Shown here in pieces: positions 11,366-22,679 of a stretch of DNA of 64,000 bases. Every line of letters begins with the position of its first letter. Within the stretch, counting starts at the first letter, position 1. Location: contig NC_092312.1 in NCBI RefSeq assembly GCF_036785885.1, positions 10,682,001-10,746,000 of the forward strand. Reading direction: 5' to 3'. The notes under the pieces are model-generated. The model did no database searches, had not been told where the DNA came from, and saw only the letters and a program-made list of their open reading frames with translations. This DNA comes from Coffea arabica. Taxonomy: Eukaryota; Streptophyta; Magnoliopsida; Gentianales; Rubiaceae. Both the position numbers and the translations under genes were made by a program.

Positions 11366-13234
11366 ATGGCGGATATGAACGGCTCTCCAACGCCTGCCAG
11401 GCTCGAGGTTTGTTCTCTTATTCTACTTCTTCTTCGTCGGCATTTTTTTTAACAGGCATTGAGATTTTATTATGTTTTCTCAGAGTGCCAATTTTCTTGA
11501 AATTTGGCTTTAATTTCAGGGGAAGTTGACTGCAATTGTGGTGTGTTGGGTTCTTGGATTGGGAACCCTTGTTGCTTGGAATACTATGCTGACCGTTGGA
11601 GACTATTATTATGCATTATTCCCGGTAAGTAGTATCTCCGGCATTGTTTTTTTTTTGAATCATTCTATATAAATTCGTGGTTTGATTATGAGATGAATTC
11701 ATGTTTTCTTCCTTGAGCAAATTGATATATGTTTCTGCAATTTCGTGGCCTTTTAATTTTCAAAGCTGGCCTTGCCTTTCAGAGGACTGTGTTTATGGGT
11801 AGATCAGATCGAACTTTCTTAATGAACCATTGAGCCCTAAAAGTTGCAGAGACCTTTCAACTTCTCCAAGGAACACATGAATACAAAAATGGCCACTATT
11901 ATCATGAAACTTTCCTATATTTATTTTCTATGACGGATTCTCCCGTGAACGGAAAAATGGCCACTGGAGGCTGAAAATTACTACTGCTTTCTGATTTACT
12001 GCTTTCTGATTTCCTTATTTTACTATTCTTTTCCCTTATTTTCAGCGGTATCATCCTGCAAGGGTACTTACCCTTGTTTATGAACCATTTGCACTTGGAA
12101 CGATTGCAATACTTGCATATAAAGAAGCTAAGATTGATACAAGGAAGCGTAACTTGGCAGGGTTTACTCTTTTCTTCCTGAGCACATTCGCCCTCCTAAT
12201 TGTAAGTTTGCCATTTTGCAAAAATTGCAGTTCTTATTTCACGTTTCTTTTTCTCAGCTATTTCTCTTTAATCCTGGCTTTAAATGTTTTCACTTTTGGC
12301 AGCTGGATTTAGCCACCTCAGGAAAAGGAGGAATCGGAAATTACATTGGTATATGCATCATTGTTGCTGTTTTTGGCATAGCAGATGCCCATATTGAAGG
12401 TGGAATGGTTGGAGACCTCTCCCTCATGTGTCCCGAGTTCATCCAAGTAAAAGATTGCTGCATACCCAGTTCCTTCTACCTTTCTACTAAACATGTTCAT
12501 GAAGTTAACTATCATTCGTTGTTCTTGGAATCACCTTGCAGTCATTCTTTGCTGGTCTAGCTGCCTCAGGGGCTTTAACATCTGCATTAAGAATAATGAC
12601 AAAAGCAGCCTTTGATAAAACAAATCATGGTCTCCGCAAAGGCGTCAGTATGTTCTCTTCTTTCAAACTACATAGATTTAGAAAATGTTGTCATGTGTTT
12701 TTGTATTTTTGACCTCCTTACTTTTTCCACTATCTGGATTTAAGTTAAATTCTCCCTTTCTCGGATTTGGGAGGGTGGGGGGGAGGGGCGGGGAACTGAG
12801 AACACAGGAATATATGTTCACATTAAGTTAGTCCAAATGGGATAATTCATGCAAATTCCAGTGATAGATAATACCCAGATATGGTCACATTAACTTATCG
12901 AACGCAGGATGATTCGTGTAAGTATCAATATAGATGGAGACTATGTGGATTTGGCAGTCTCTCTGCAGAGTTGGTCCTAGCATAATTAGGTACAGCATCA
13001 CAGGTCAAATCAGATTCCAAAGCTCTGCTGTTCCTATAATTGAAAAGACACTGCACAACTGTTGGCCTTCTGAAGTTGTAAATAATCAGCTTTAGTTAGA
13101 CTAGTTTTTCGAGTCCCTGATTATGCTTATTCTTCATTAAACTTGCATACTAATCATTAGTCCCTGTTTGTACACAAGAACTTCAATTTGATCAAGATCT
13201 GTTGGACAATTCTTCAAATTTCTAAGATATATAT

Positions 13235-13273
<39 letters not shown>

Positions 13274-14705
13274 ATGTTTCTAATATTCTGGCTTTGATGC
13301 TTGTGCAGTTCTATTTCTGGCCATCTCCACATTCATTGAGCTTCTGTGTATTTTCCTCTATGCATTCGTCTTTCCTAAACTACCTATTGTGAAGCATTTC
13401 CGTGCAAAAGCTGCATCGGAAGGATCAAAAACAGTTACTGCTGATCTTGCAGCTGCTGGAATCCAGACACAGGCAAGTCAGGAGTACAAGTAATTTTTGG
13501 ATCTAATACTTGAACTTTTACTGTCTAGCTTGTAATGCTGAGAAAATCTTTTGTTGTCTGTGAAGGGTGATAATGATGATAAACAGTTGAACCGGCTGAG
13601 CAACAAACAGTTATTTTTTCAAAACATTGATTACGCATTGGGCGTGTTTCTTACATATGTCCTCACTTTGTCTATCTTCCCTGGATTTTTGTACGAAAAC
13701 ACTGGGAATCACAAATTGGGATCATGGTAAGTGCTCATTTGTCAATGAACTATGATTTATGTTCTATGAAGTTTTTGAACCAGCCATGGAGTTAGATTGC
13801 TGTGTACAAATTTTGAATAGGCATTGCTGATAGGTGTTCACGTCTCTGTAGTAGTTACTATCATTATCATTTTTGTTGGTCTTAGGATTTTGTTGCTTGA
13901 TGCGTTGTTTTTCTGTAGATAAGGAGTCTCTTTGCTATACAAAAAACGTATTTATATTGAAGTTGAACGCATGAAGATTCACCACAGTTCTTGAAATACT
14001 CATCTACAGCAGATAAAGCCTGCAAAATACTTAAGCTTAGGAAAAACAACATCAGCAGAAGATTTATATGCTCTTTCCTTTCCTAAAGAAAATGAAATTA
14101 CCTACAGAGAAAAGAAACTGAAATCAGTTTGGAAAAGGAAAAGAAAGGAAAAGTAACTTTTGGATACTTTCTGAAAACAAAACCCTTATGACAGATTAAT
14201 CATCTGCTAACATCGAGTTCCACCAAAATTATTCTGCTGCAGGTATGCTATCGTTTTGATTGCAATGTACAATGTGTGGGATCTTATCGCTAGATATATT
14301 CCTCTAATTGAATGCCTCAAGATAGAATCAAGGAAAGGCCTTATGGTGGCAATAATATCTCGTTTGCTGTTCATCCCTGCATTCTACTTCACTGCAAAAT
14401 ATGGTGATCAAGGATGGATGATAATGCTCACATCCTTACTGGGATTAACCAATGGCTATCTTACAGTCTGTGTCTTCACAGCAGCCCCTAAAGGTTACAA
14501 GGTTAGTGCAACTATAACTGAATTAATTCATTCGTTTTGATACTGTTTATCATCTAACATGCTTAAAATGCATAAACTTTGTTGTTTCATATAGGGTCCA
14601 GAGCAAAACGCATTAGGGAACTTGCTAGTACTATTCCTTCTTGGAGGTATATTTGCAGGTGTAGCCCTGGATTGGTTGTGGCTTATTGGCAATGGAAGTT
14701 TCTGA
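11366..14705 (+). CDS. ENT: Equilibrative nucleotide/nucleoside transporter, tandem copy 1 (ENT3-like)
   Basis: Nine coding exons: 11366-11407, 11520-11624, 12046-12201, 12303-12446, 12542-12647, 13309-13472, 13566-13726, 14243-14501 and 14595-14705, giving 415 aa, the usual plant ENT length. The family (SLC29) moves nucleosides across membranes through 11 helices, in plants mostly by proton coupling at the plasma membrane. Family landmarks seen: GDYYYALFP at residues 41-49, then RYHPARVLTLVYEPFALGT, the Gly-rich ADAHIEGGMVGDLSLMCPEF segment, a hydrophilic loop between helices 6 and 7, and the conserved C-terminal GPEQNALGNLLV...ALDWLWLIG. The start is the first ATG in a frame continuous with exon 2 and matches copy 2. 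Intron 6 reads in frame only with a GC donor (CAG|GCAAGT at 13473); an alternative is GT at 13484 with a weak acceptor near 13542. The exact ENT subgroup is not settled. Confidence 0.92.
13237..13270. repeat. (GT)17 microsatellite in ENT copy 1 intron 5
   Basis: Uninterrupted GT dinucleotide run in the intron between coding exons 5 and 6, absent from the matching intron of the second ENT gene. Confidence 0.95.
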
Positions 14706-15176
14706 AGGTGCAACACTTGTATTCATCCCTGCATTCGAAGTGACACTTCCCAATTTCGAATAATGATGCATACGTTGCTGAGATAGGAAGTGGAATGAAG
14801 ATAGTCGATTGTTACCAAATGTTAGATGATAGATGTTTTATTTATAGAATCTGTTGTTCAAGGTTTTGGAAAGGCATCATTTCTTTTCGTCACATGGTTG
14901 AATTCTTGAAAAAAAAAAAACCCGGATAGTTAGTACTTTGATAAATATATTTTACCAATGAAGAATTGTACATAGAATTGAAGTACTAGTTCATTCTGTT
15001 CTTTCATTCGACTTGCTCCAAAAATATGAGAATTTCTTTTTTATGATGATTAGGTCTTCTCTCACTTGCTAAGCTTGATGCTTTACATTTGTACTACAAA
15101 GATTAAAAGGAAGAGACCAAAAAAAAAAAAAAAAAAAAAGAGGATAGAGACAGAGAGAGAATGAGGAAACAACTCG
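14706..15176. other. 3' region of ENT copy 1 and intergenic sequence
   Basis: Probable 3' UTR for the first few hundred bases; no clear poly(A) signal chosen. A 20-nt A run lies at about 15120-15139. No gene. Confidence 0.4.
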
Positions 15177-15664
15177 TAGAGCTGTTAATCGAGCCGAGTA
15201 TTTGGCTGCCGAGCTCGACTCGAGTTTAATTCGAGCCGAGTTCGACTCGAGCTCGTTAAGAAAACGAGTTTTAAAATGTGTTCGAACTCGGCTCGTTAAA
15301 TATACATGTGGCTCGAGCTCGAGCTCGAGCTCGACTCGTTTGTGATAAACGAGTCGAGCTTCACGAGCTCGAGCTCGAGCTCGTGCAAATTAACATTAAT
15401 AAAAATTTATAATTTTTAATTTATATAATTTTGATTTCTAAAATGACAAATATGCCCTTCATTAACGAGCTCTAACGAGCTACTCGAGTATCAAACGAGC
15501 CGAGCTTACTCGGCTCGTTAACTAAACGAGCATGTTTCGAGCTCGAGCTCGACTCGTTAACCAAAATTAACGAGCCGAGCTCGAGCCTTAACGAGTCGAG
15601 CTCGAGCCTTAACGAGCCGAGCTCTAACGAGCTTTCGAGTTACTTGATTGGCTTAACAGCTCTA
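15177..15664. mobile_element. GAGCTCGAG-rich element with TAGAGCTGTTAA terminal inverted repeats
   Basis: Starts with TAGAGCTGTTAA (15177-15188) and ends with its exact complement TTAACAGCTCTA (15653-15664). The inside is packed with GAGCTCGAG, CGAGCCGAG and AACGAG units that can pair in many ways. Possible imperfect 8-bp target duplication GAAACAA(C/G), but on the left side it is separated from the inverted repeat by three bases, so it is only suggestive. A non-autonomous DNA transposon is the best reading. A decayed relative is at about 61.13-61.66 kb. Confidence 0.65.
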
Positions 15665-17020
15665 GAAACAAGGGATGAGTAGAGAGTCGCAAAAATTTTT
15701 CAAATGAATTTTGATACAAGGCTAAAAAACAGAATAAAAACATCCAAAGTTCATCCCTTTATACATTTTTAATCAAAGGTCTACATTGCTGCTGTCGAAC
15801 TACGTTGCTTTCATCTCTTTATTTATAATCTTAATAAGCAAGATGGTCTAATGCTACAATGTTTAAATAGAAAATAAAAAATGTAGAAAGTTATCCTCTC
15901 CCTGTCATTATTGTCGTTTTTATCCATTTTGTGTCAGCAATAGGACCCTCAACCCACTTGCTTGATTTACACTAACCAAAGATTTTCTCGACAAATGAAA
16001 GATTTTCTCGACAAATGGTAGATTATCTATTCCTACTTCATTGCACACTTTGTAGTAATATGTCATAATTATCTATTCCTACAGTCCTTAAATTTCGTGC
16101 AATTAGTAATCACACGCTACAAAGTCATCGAACACCTTCAGTCAACCGATACACGTCACATTCCACACAAGAAAACTTCAACAAATAAGTAGAGATTCTT
16201 CCCTTCCTTTACGGAAAGGAAAAGATTGAAGATTCTTTCCATGGGAACAGCACTCAAAAAAGATTCTTAGCATTTCGACTCCCCCGTGCCCTTCCAAGAA
16301 CGCAGTCACAAAAGATTCCTAAAAGTTCACAAAATGCCACTCTTTTAAAAGTATTCAACCTTTTATCAGTCTACTTCAGTGTTTTCAGATTTTGCATTGG
16401 AGTCAACAATAAACTTCCAACAATCATTTGCAACTTGCAATACCAGAAAAGAACCAGACTAAGGAGTCACGTAGCTCCCGGCTTTTAATCTTCAAACAAT
16501 TGATAAGGTTTCTCTTTTTATTTTTTTATTTTTTCTGATTTTTCATAATATTTAGTGTATAAATGTTTGAGCTACAGTAGTGTTGCTTACATGTGGAGCT
16601 GGGCCTGCTGTCTTCTTCACGGTCATTTTTCCTCTGCCTGGTTTTTCTTCCTTTAGATATTAGTACTAATGTTAGTTATTGCTTTCTGAAGCTGCCAATT
16701 CTACTGGACCATCATTTCCAACAAGAAAGGCTCCAATAGTCTCTCTAATATATCGAACCAATAAACAGGTTTGAAGTACGATTCAGTTTTCCAGTATTAT
16801 CACTTGTCAAGGTTTTTCTCTCTGAAGCTTTTCTGTAATATGTCCTTTAATGCAGTGCCAAAATGTCTTGATTTAGACACACAACTATGAATCTGAGATT
16901 TCTTATTCGGCCCTTTTCTTCAAAGGGATTGAAGATAAGGAGTCTTACTTTTAGTGTTATGCTAGTTGCAGGCTGAATTAATTCTTCGAAAGTTAGCTGC
17001 CTGCTAAGAGACGAACAGCT
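15665..17020. promoter_or_regulatory. Intergenic and upstream region of the second ENT gene
   Basis: No coding region seen. The last several hundred bases are expected to hold the promoter and 5' UTR of the second ENT gene, possibly with a leader intron ending shortly before the ATG. No specific element could be assigned with confidence. Confidence 0.3.
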
Positions 17021-19847
17021 ATGACTGAAGCTGGCTCAAGTGGGTCTCCCACTCCAGGCAGGCTTGAGGTTCATCCCAACATTGTGCATTAGAAATGGAA
17101 TGGTATTAATTGCCAATTAATTCTTGACTGGAATTGTTTGATGATTGGCATCAGGGAAAACGTGCTGCGATGGTAGTGTGTTGGTTTCTTGGACTGGGAT
17201 CACTGGTCTCATGGAATAGTATGCTGACTATTGGAGACTACTATTATGCCTTGTTTCCTGTAAGTACTCCTATGTGCTCTGTAATCCTTTTTGATACAAA
17301 ACACCACTTTTTGGTCTGGCATGTATGTTATTCTGCGCAGTCTTTAGTTCCAAAATCAATGAGCTAGGAATTCTGTGTAGACTTTCAATTTGAATTTTCT
17401 GAGGTGACTTAATTTAGAAGTTGCACAACTTGGCCTACTTTTGTTGAAAAATGATGATGCAATGAGACATCAACATGACGAAATGCCTAAACTGTTGCGC
17501 TGATGGATTTTTCTGTACTGGATGTTGGCCCTGCCATGAATAATCTCTCTGCCAGCCTTGAGTTACTACTAGCTAGCAAAACTTGTGGCACATAAACTGT
17601 TGCAGATGGATACATAATAAAAGAACATTCATGATAATCTAATCTGTACTGGTAGGCAAACACTTTAATTTCCCATCAATGATAACCAATTTCTAATTCC
17701 CAATTTTTTCTGGGCCTCAAGGCGAACTGATCATATCTTCAATATTTTGCCATCAAGTTAGTTCATCTAGAATGAGTTGCATTTGGAAGAACTTAACATT
17801 GGTTTTCTCCGTTTCTGTTTGAAGCACTATCATCCTTCAAGGGTACTCACCCTAGTTTATCAACCATTTGCCGTTGGAACAGTTGCAACACTTGCATATA
17901 ATGAGGCAAGAATTGATACCAGAAAAAGAAATTTAGCAGGATATACTTTGTTCTTTCTGAGCACATTAGCGCTCCTACTGGTAAGTTTTCATTTCAGCAA
18001 TGTTTAGTATTCAATGTCTGAGTTATTTATTATGCATTTATTTTGATGTTAAACTCCGCAGCTAGATTTAGGCACATCAGGAAAAGGAGGACTAGGAAAT
18101 TATATTGGCATATGTATACTTGTTGCTGCTTTTGGAGTTGCTGATGCCCATGTCCAAGGAGGAATGGTTGGAGACCTATCCTTGATGTGCCCTGAGTTCA
18201 TCCAAGTCAGTCTTAAAATCAGATGTTCCATTTACTCTCTAAGATTGTATTTCTTTCATATTGTTTAGAAGTACTATTCATAGCACACGCGTTTTCATTT
18301 TAATCTTATCATATGTAACTATGCAGTCCTTCTTAGCTGGTCTTGCTGCATCAGGGGCACTCACATCTGCTTTACGGCTAATGACAAAAGCAGCCTTTGA
18401 AAATTCTAATAACGGCCTTCGCAAGGGAGTTAGTACGTAATTTTCTCTTCGTGCTTTGTGAACTTCCAGGCACTTACATGTCGTCTCGTTCCTGAATGAT
18501 ATGGAATTCTGTTTCTCCAATTTGCAGTTCTATTTCTTGCCATCTCGATATTCTTCGAATTCCTATGCATTCTGCTGTATGCATTCATCTTTCCTAAACT
18601 GCCAATTGTAAAGCATTATCGTGCAAAAGCAGCTTCAGAAGGATCAAAAACTGTCTCAGCTGATTTAGCCGCTGCTGGCATCCAGACCGAGGCAAATGAA
18701 ACAGTACGAAAGTTTCTTTTGATCTATATGTCCAAGTTTCTGATGAACTGTTCATTTGACACCTTAAGACAGCTTTTGCCATCCATGCAGGTCGATGATG
18801 ATAAATATCCTGAGCGCCTGAGCACCAAACAATTACTCTTTCAGAACTTTGATTATGCTTTGGACCTCTATCTGATTTATGTCCTAACTTTATCTATCTT
18901 TCCTGGCTTCTTATATGAAAATACTGGACACCACAAGTTAGGCTCCTGGTAAGTGATAAAATTCTTTCGTGATTCAACCTGTTAGGTGGTTACCTTTATC
19001 TTATGTCAAGTAGGATGAACTGATCAATAGTTTTGGAGAATCAAATACAGCTATCCTATACATTCAAACACTAAAAAAAATGCTATTTATTCATCGCTTT
19101 GATAAGTTTTTCGACTTAGACACCTCCATTTTTTGGTTATCCATTATTACTACTAAAAGTTTAATTGCTTTCATTTTACTATCACTTAGTCCCCTATTTT
19201 TAGCATGCTGCTCATACAAATCCATGTACAGGCTGTCCAATTAGCCATTTCTTGAATTAAGTTCCCATCAACCTTATTTATTTGAAAGATTTGAATAGGG
19301 TGGCCCCGATGTAGTAACTATATTCACTTCATTGATGGTCATCCCATCCCAGGTATGCTGTTGTTTTGATCGCAATGTACAATGCGTGGGATCTCGTATC
19401 AAGATACATTCCACTCATGGAATGCCTCAAGTTAAAATCAAGAAAGGGCCTCATGCTGGCAACATTATCTCGTTTCTTTCTCATCCCTTGTTTCTATTTC
19501 ACTGCAAAATATGGTGATCAGGGATGGATGATATTTCTCACGTCCTTCTTGGGACTGACCAATGGTTATCTCACAGTATGCGTCCTCACTGCAGCTCCAA
19601 AAGGGTACAAGGTTGGTCAAATGTAGATCATCATGAATGAGTCTCAATTTCGTCTTAATTGCTTGGTTTTATCATTGAGTTAATTGCTTTGGTTTTCCTC
19701 TGAGCAAGAAAATTTTACCATTTTCTGGTACTGCAGGGACCTGAGCAGAATGCACTTGGAAACTTGTTAGTCGTATTTCTCCTTGGTGGCATATTTTCTG
19801 GCGTAGCCCTGGATTGGTTATGGCTTATTGGCAATCGGAAATTCTGA
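17021..19847 (+). CDS. ENT: Equilibrative nucleotide/nucleoside transporter, tandem copy 2 (ENT3-like)
   Basis: Nine coding exons: 17021-17068, 17155-17259, 17825-17980, 18062-18205, 18327-18432, 18528-18703, 18791-18948, 19353-19611 and 19737-19847, giving 420 aa. All introns are GT-AG. Exons 2-5, 8 and 9 have exactly the same length as in copy 1; differences are confined to the N-terminus and the hydrophilic loop (exons 6-7). Shared landmarks: GDYYYALFP, HYHPSRVLTLVYQPFAVGT, ADAHVQGGMVGDLSLMCPEF, and the C-terminal GPEQNALGNLLV. This is a direct tandem duplicate about 2.3 kb downstream of copy 1, in the same orientation. Expected role: proton-linked nucleoside uptake across a membrane; substrate preference cannot be read from sequence. 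Confidence 0.93.
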
Positions 19848-20447
19848 GGAGGCAATATTTTGATGATATTTTACCACGAAGCATCTGTAGGTGAGTGTTG
19901 AATATTGATGCATGGATAGTCGCCAGGATGTCTGTTAGGGGATGTCAAATTGTCTTTTCAAATTGCTATATATGCTGAATTCACAACTGAAATTGTTATG
20001 TGTTTTGTAAATCAAAAACCAGAACTCAATTCTTAGTGCCTTCCATACATATGTTCATTTTGGGCTAGGAAATTAAATGTGCCTGCTCCAAAAGATTATG
20101 GTTAGAATTATGGTACGGTTAATTACACTGAACCAACTCAACTATTACCTAAATTGCACTTTACTCCCCTTGATGATTTTTATTGGCACTTAAGTCCCTT
20201 TTTTTTTATATATATATATATATGTTAAAGGTAAAACAATCTGTGCTATTCTATTTCTTTCAGTTTTCCTTTTACTCTTTCAAAATTTTTTTCATTTTTT
20301 TCTTTTCTTATTTTCCCCTTCTTTTCATGCCACTTGCCACCTCTTTCCCTCTACTACTATTAGAGTGCTTACACTAGAATTTTTAATTTCTTTTACTCAT
20401 TCCTTTATTATTTTGTTAAACTTCATTTGTTTTTAGTATTTACTATA

Positions 20448-20537
20448 GGGGAAGGTTGGGTTGGGTGTTAAGATGGGAGGAATTGTAAATACGAGATCTT
20501 GACTTCAAGATTTTCCACTTACCAAACAAAAAAAAAG
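20448..20537 (+). mobile_element. tRNA-derived SINE-like copy, decayed
   Basis: GGTTGGGTTGGGTG-type head, a GAGATCTTGACTTCAAGAT B-box-like region and a CCACTTACC tail followed by A9. It matches in order the better-preserved copy at 25211-25307 (reverse strand). The tail CTTACCAAACA(A)nGTCTTTAC is repeated once more just downstream, a small tandem duplication. Confidence 0.55.
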
Positions 20538-20846
20538 TCTTTACTTACCAAACAAAAAAAAAGTCTTTACCATAAGCTCTATTCTACCGCACAATATATG
20601 TTCATATCATAAGCACATTTAATCAAGTTATTCAATAATTTATTTACACGTAAACTAATTAGAGTAAACATTTGCTCAATCATTAATAGCAAAACCAACA
20701 TATTAATAGCGCATGCAAGAATTAATTGTTAACAAATTATTAATTTTGAATGCATTAAAAATGAAGAAAAACAGTACTAACTGATTTGTGTGCTTACAAT
20801 TTTTATTGTAATTTATTGATCATTTATAAGCTGGACTTTCTATTTA

Positions 20847-20946
20847 GGAGAGGGTTGGCTTGATTGATAAGGGAGGAAGTATTGCAAGTAGGAGATCTTG
20901 GATTCAAACACTACCACTTACAGAAAAAAAAAAAAAAAAAAAAAAA
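20847..20946 (+). mobile_element. tRNA-derived SINE-like copy with long poly(A)
   Basis: Head GGAGAGGGTTGGCTTGATTG, box-A-like GATAAGGGAGG, B-box-like GGATTCAAAC, tail CCACTTACAG and an A run to 20946. Same family as the copies at 20448-20537 and 25211-25307. Confidence 0.65.
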
Positions 20947-21274
20947 GGCTGTGCTTTGTATTTATGTGTTTAAATAATTCACTATCTTAGACTACATAGG
21001 CTTTGCAACGTAAGAAACATAGATAATGTTATGATATAGATTTTGTTATTAATTGTTAATAATAAAAAAGGGAAAACTAAAAGACAAGAAAAAAAAAGGA
21101 AGGAGGAGAAAACAAAAAATGAATAGGTGAATAAGAACGAGAAAAGCAATTAATGTAGCAAAGATAATTTTGTCTAAGAATGTCATAAAGGGGCTAAATT
21201 GCCTATATAAAAACTTTAGGAGGGTAAATTACAATCCGAGGTATAATTGAGGAGGATTCAGTGCATTTTACCGT

Positions 21275-21651
21275 AAATGGCCAGCATCGTCTTGTTTAGA
21301 GCTTTAGACGTAGTTTTACAAAAATTTAAAATGTCAGCAATGAGTTTAAAACTAAGAAAATCGGAAAGTTATTTTCTCTAACACAATTAAGTCTTTACTG
21401 AACATTGAAATACGAAATATTCCTTTTTTCGGACTCCAAATATTGCATCCTGAACAAAAATGTAACATCACAGCCCAAATATTTTTGCGTGAAACAGTGA
21501 AAGAAAAAAACTCAAAATCTTTTTGGATAGACAACGTCGGCCGATTAATTTCCATTTTTTGTGCTCTACTACTAATTAGTTAATAAAGTAACTTAGTGGC
21601 CTTCTTTGATCTAAGTTGAAAGACCGAAACAGGAACAGTTGAATGTCAATG
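21275..21651. other. Intergenic sequence, no gene seen
   Basis: AT-rich spacer between two DNA elements; no supported feature. Confidence 0.4.
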
Positions 21652-21659
21652 GTCACCAT

Positions 21660-22028
21660 CATGGTTAGCAATATCGGCCGATACCGATATGTATCAGCCT
21701 GAGTCGTAACCGAAACGGAGGGGATCGGTACGATACCGAACCCCGAATTACGGATATTATCATATTCGCGGCGACTCGCTCTGACTCAATCGATATTGGC
21801 CGATTTGAATCCGTGATGCATGATATCAGTCGATATATTGGAGTCGATTCGAATATTTTTTCAAATTATGTCTTTTTGGTATTTTCTAATTTTAGTAATT
21901 TTTTCAAATTTTTTGAAAACTTTCATGTGCTATAACGTGCGTATCATCCGATATTCAACCGATATGCCGCGACGGATGTAGAACAACCGAAACCGTGACG
22001 AGACTGCAACCCGCGATGGCGAACCATG
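21660..22028. mobile_element. Small hAT-like non-autonomous element with 8-bp target duplication
   Basis: Terminal inverted repeats CATGGTTAGC (21660-21669) and GCGAACCATG (22019-22028) pair at 9 of 10 positions. The element is flanked by perfect 8-bp direct repeats GTCACCAT at 21652-21659 and 22029-22036, the target length of hAT elements. The inside (369 bp in all) is rich in ATCGGCCGATAC/CCGATAT-type units and has a GC content above its surroundings. No coding capacity. Confidence 0.8.
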
Positions 22029-22104
22029 GTCACCATTTGATAAAAAACTAGTCCACTAATATTATCCATGCATGCCCATGCCCAATTTTGGTACATGGCT
22101 TTCA

Positions 22105-22679
22105 CGCTTTTGCTACTTACAAATTCATAATGCAGATTAACGACTTCAATAAAATGTTATAAGCTTTCCCCTACGAACAAAGATTCTTGAATTGGATTTT
22201 GAGTTCCGTCAACTTCCTTGCTTTGTTAATGGGAATATGCTTAAACTACCTTACTTTCCCCATACTCCAACTTTTCTTTGCAAGAATGCGTGAATTGCTG
22301 GGCTAGTCTTCTCAATTCCTACGGATATTTTTACTTCTGTTGCGTCCGAAAATGTTCAAGTGTTGCTCACGTTGAGTTTTCATATAACTTAATTAAACCG
22401 TTCATGTCCTTCACCATCTTTTGTACGTCTACTCGTGGGCAAGCATCTCTTAAAGGTGTTCCTTGCATTTTTGTAACGTGGTTAAGGTCACATATTTCTT
22501 CCCTTCCTTTCAAGACCCTTTTTGCATGGAATGCAGATTCTTCTTCATAAATGGTCTTCAAGCTTAGCCATTTTCACAGTTTTAAGCGCTCAAGTTCTTT
22601 CTTCATCATTCTTTTGAAGTTAATAAAGAAATTACAAATCGTTAAGTCAGGAAAAAAAAAAAAAGATAGAGGGTAGAAG
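22105..22679 (+). promoter_or_regulatory. Duplicated upstream region of the RNase H-domain gene
   Basis: The whole 22105-22816 stretch is repeated at 5393-6102, so this promoter-sized region was copied along with the start of the gene. It lies 76 bp after a hAT-like element. No particular promoter element is assigned. Small ORFs on both strands here are also preserved in the copy only because the DNA is. Confidence 0.5.

Larger units (their letters stand above)
20115..21274. mobile_element. Long inverted-repeat DNA element (about 1.16 kb) hosting two SINE copies
   Basis: The left end (20115 onward: ACGGTTAATTACACTGAA) is an imperfect complement of the right end (21261-21274: GTGCATTTTACCGT), and the similarity runs inwards for roughly 85 bp. 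No transposase. Two SINE-like copies lie inside. No clean target-site duplication, so the ends are approximate. Confidence 0.55.

Noticed and set aside
22278..22561. ORFs on both strands upstream of the RNase H gene
   Set aside because: Neither has a recognisable domain. Conservation in the 5.4-kb copy is explained by duplication of the whole DNA segment.
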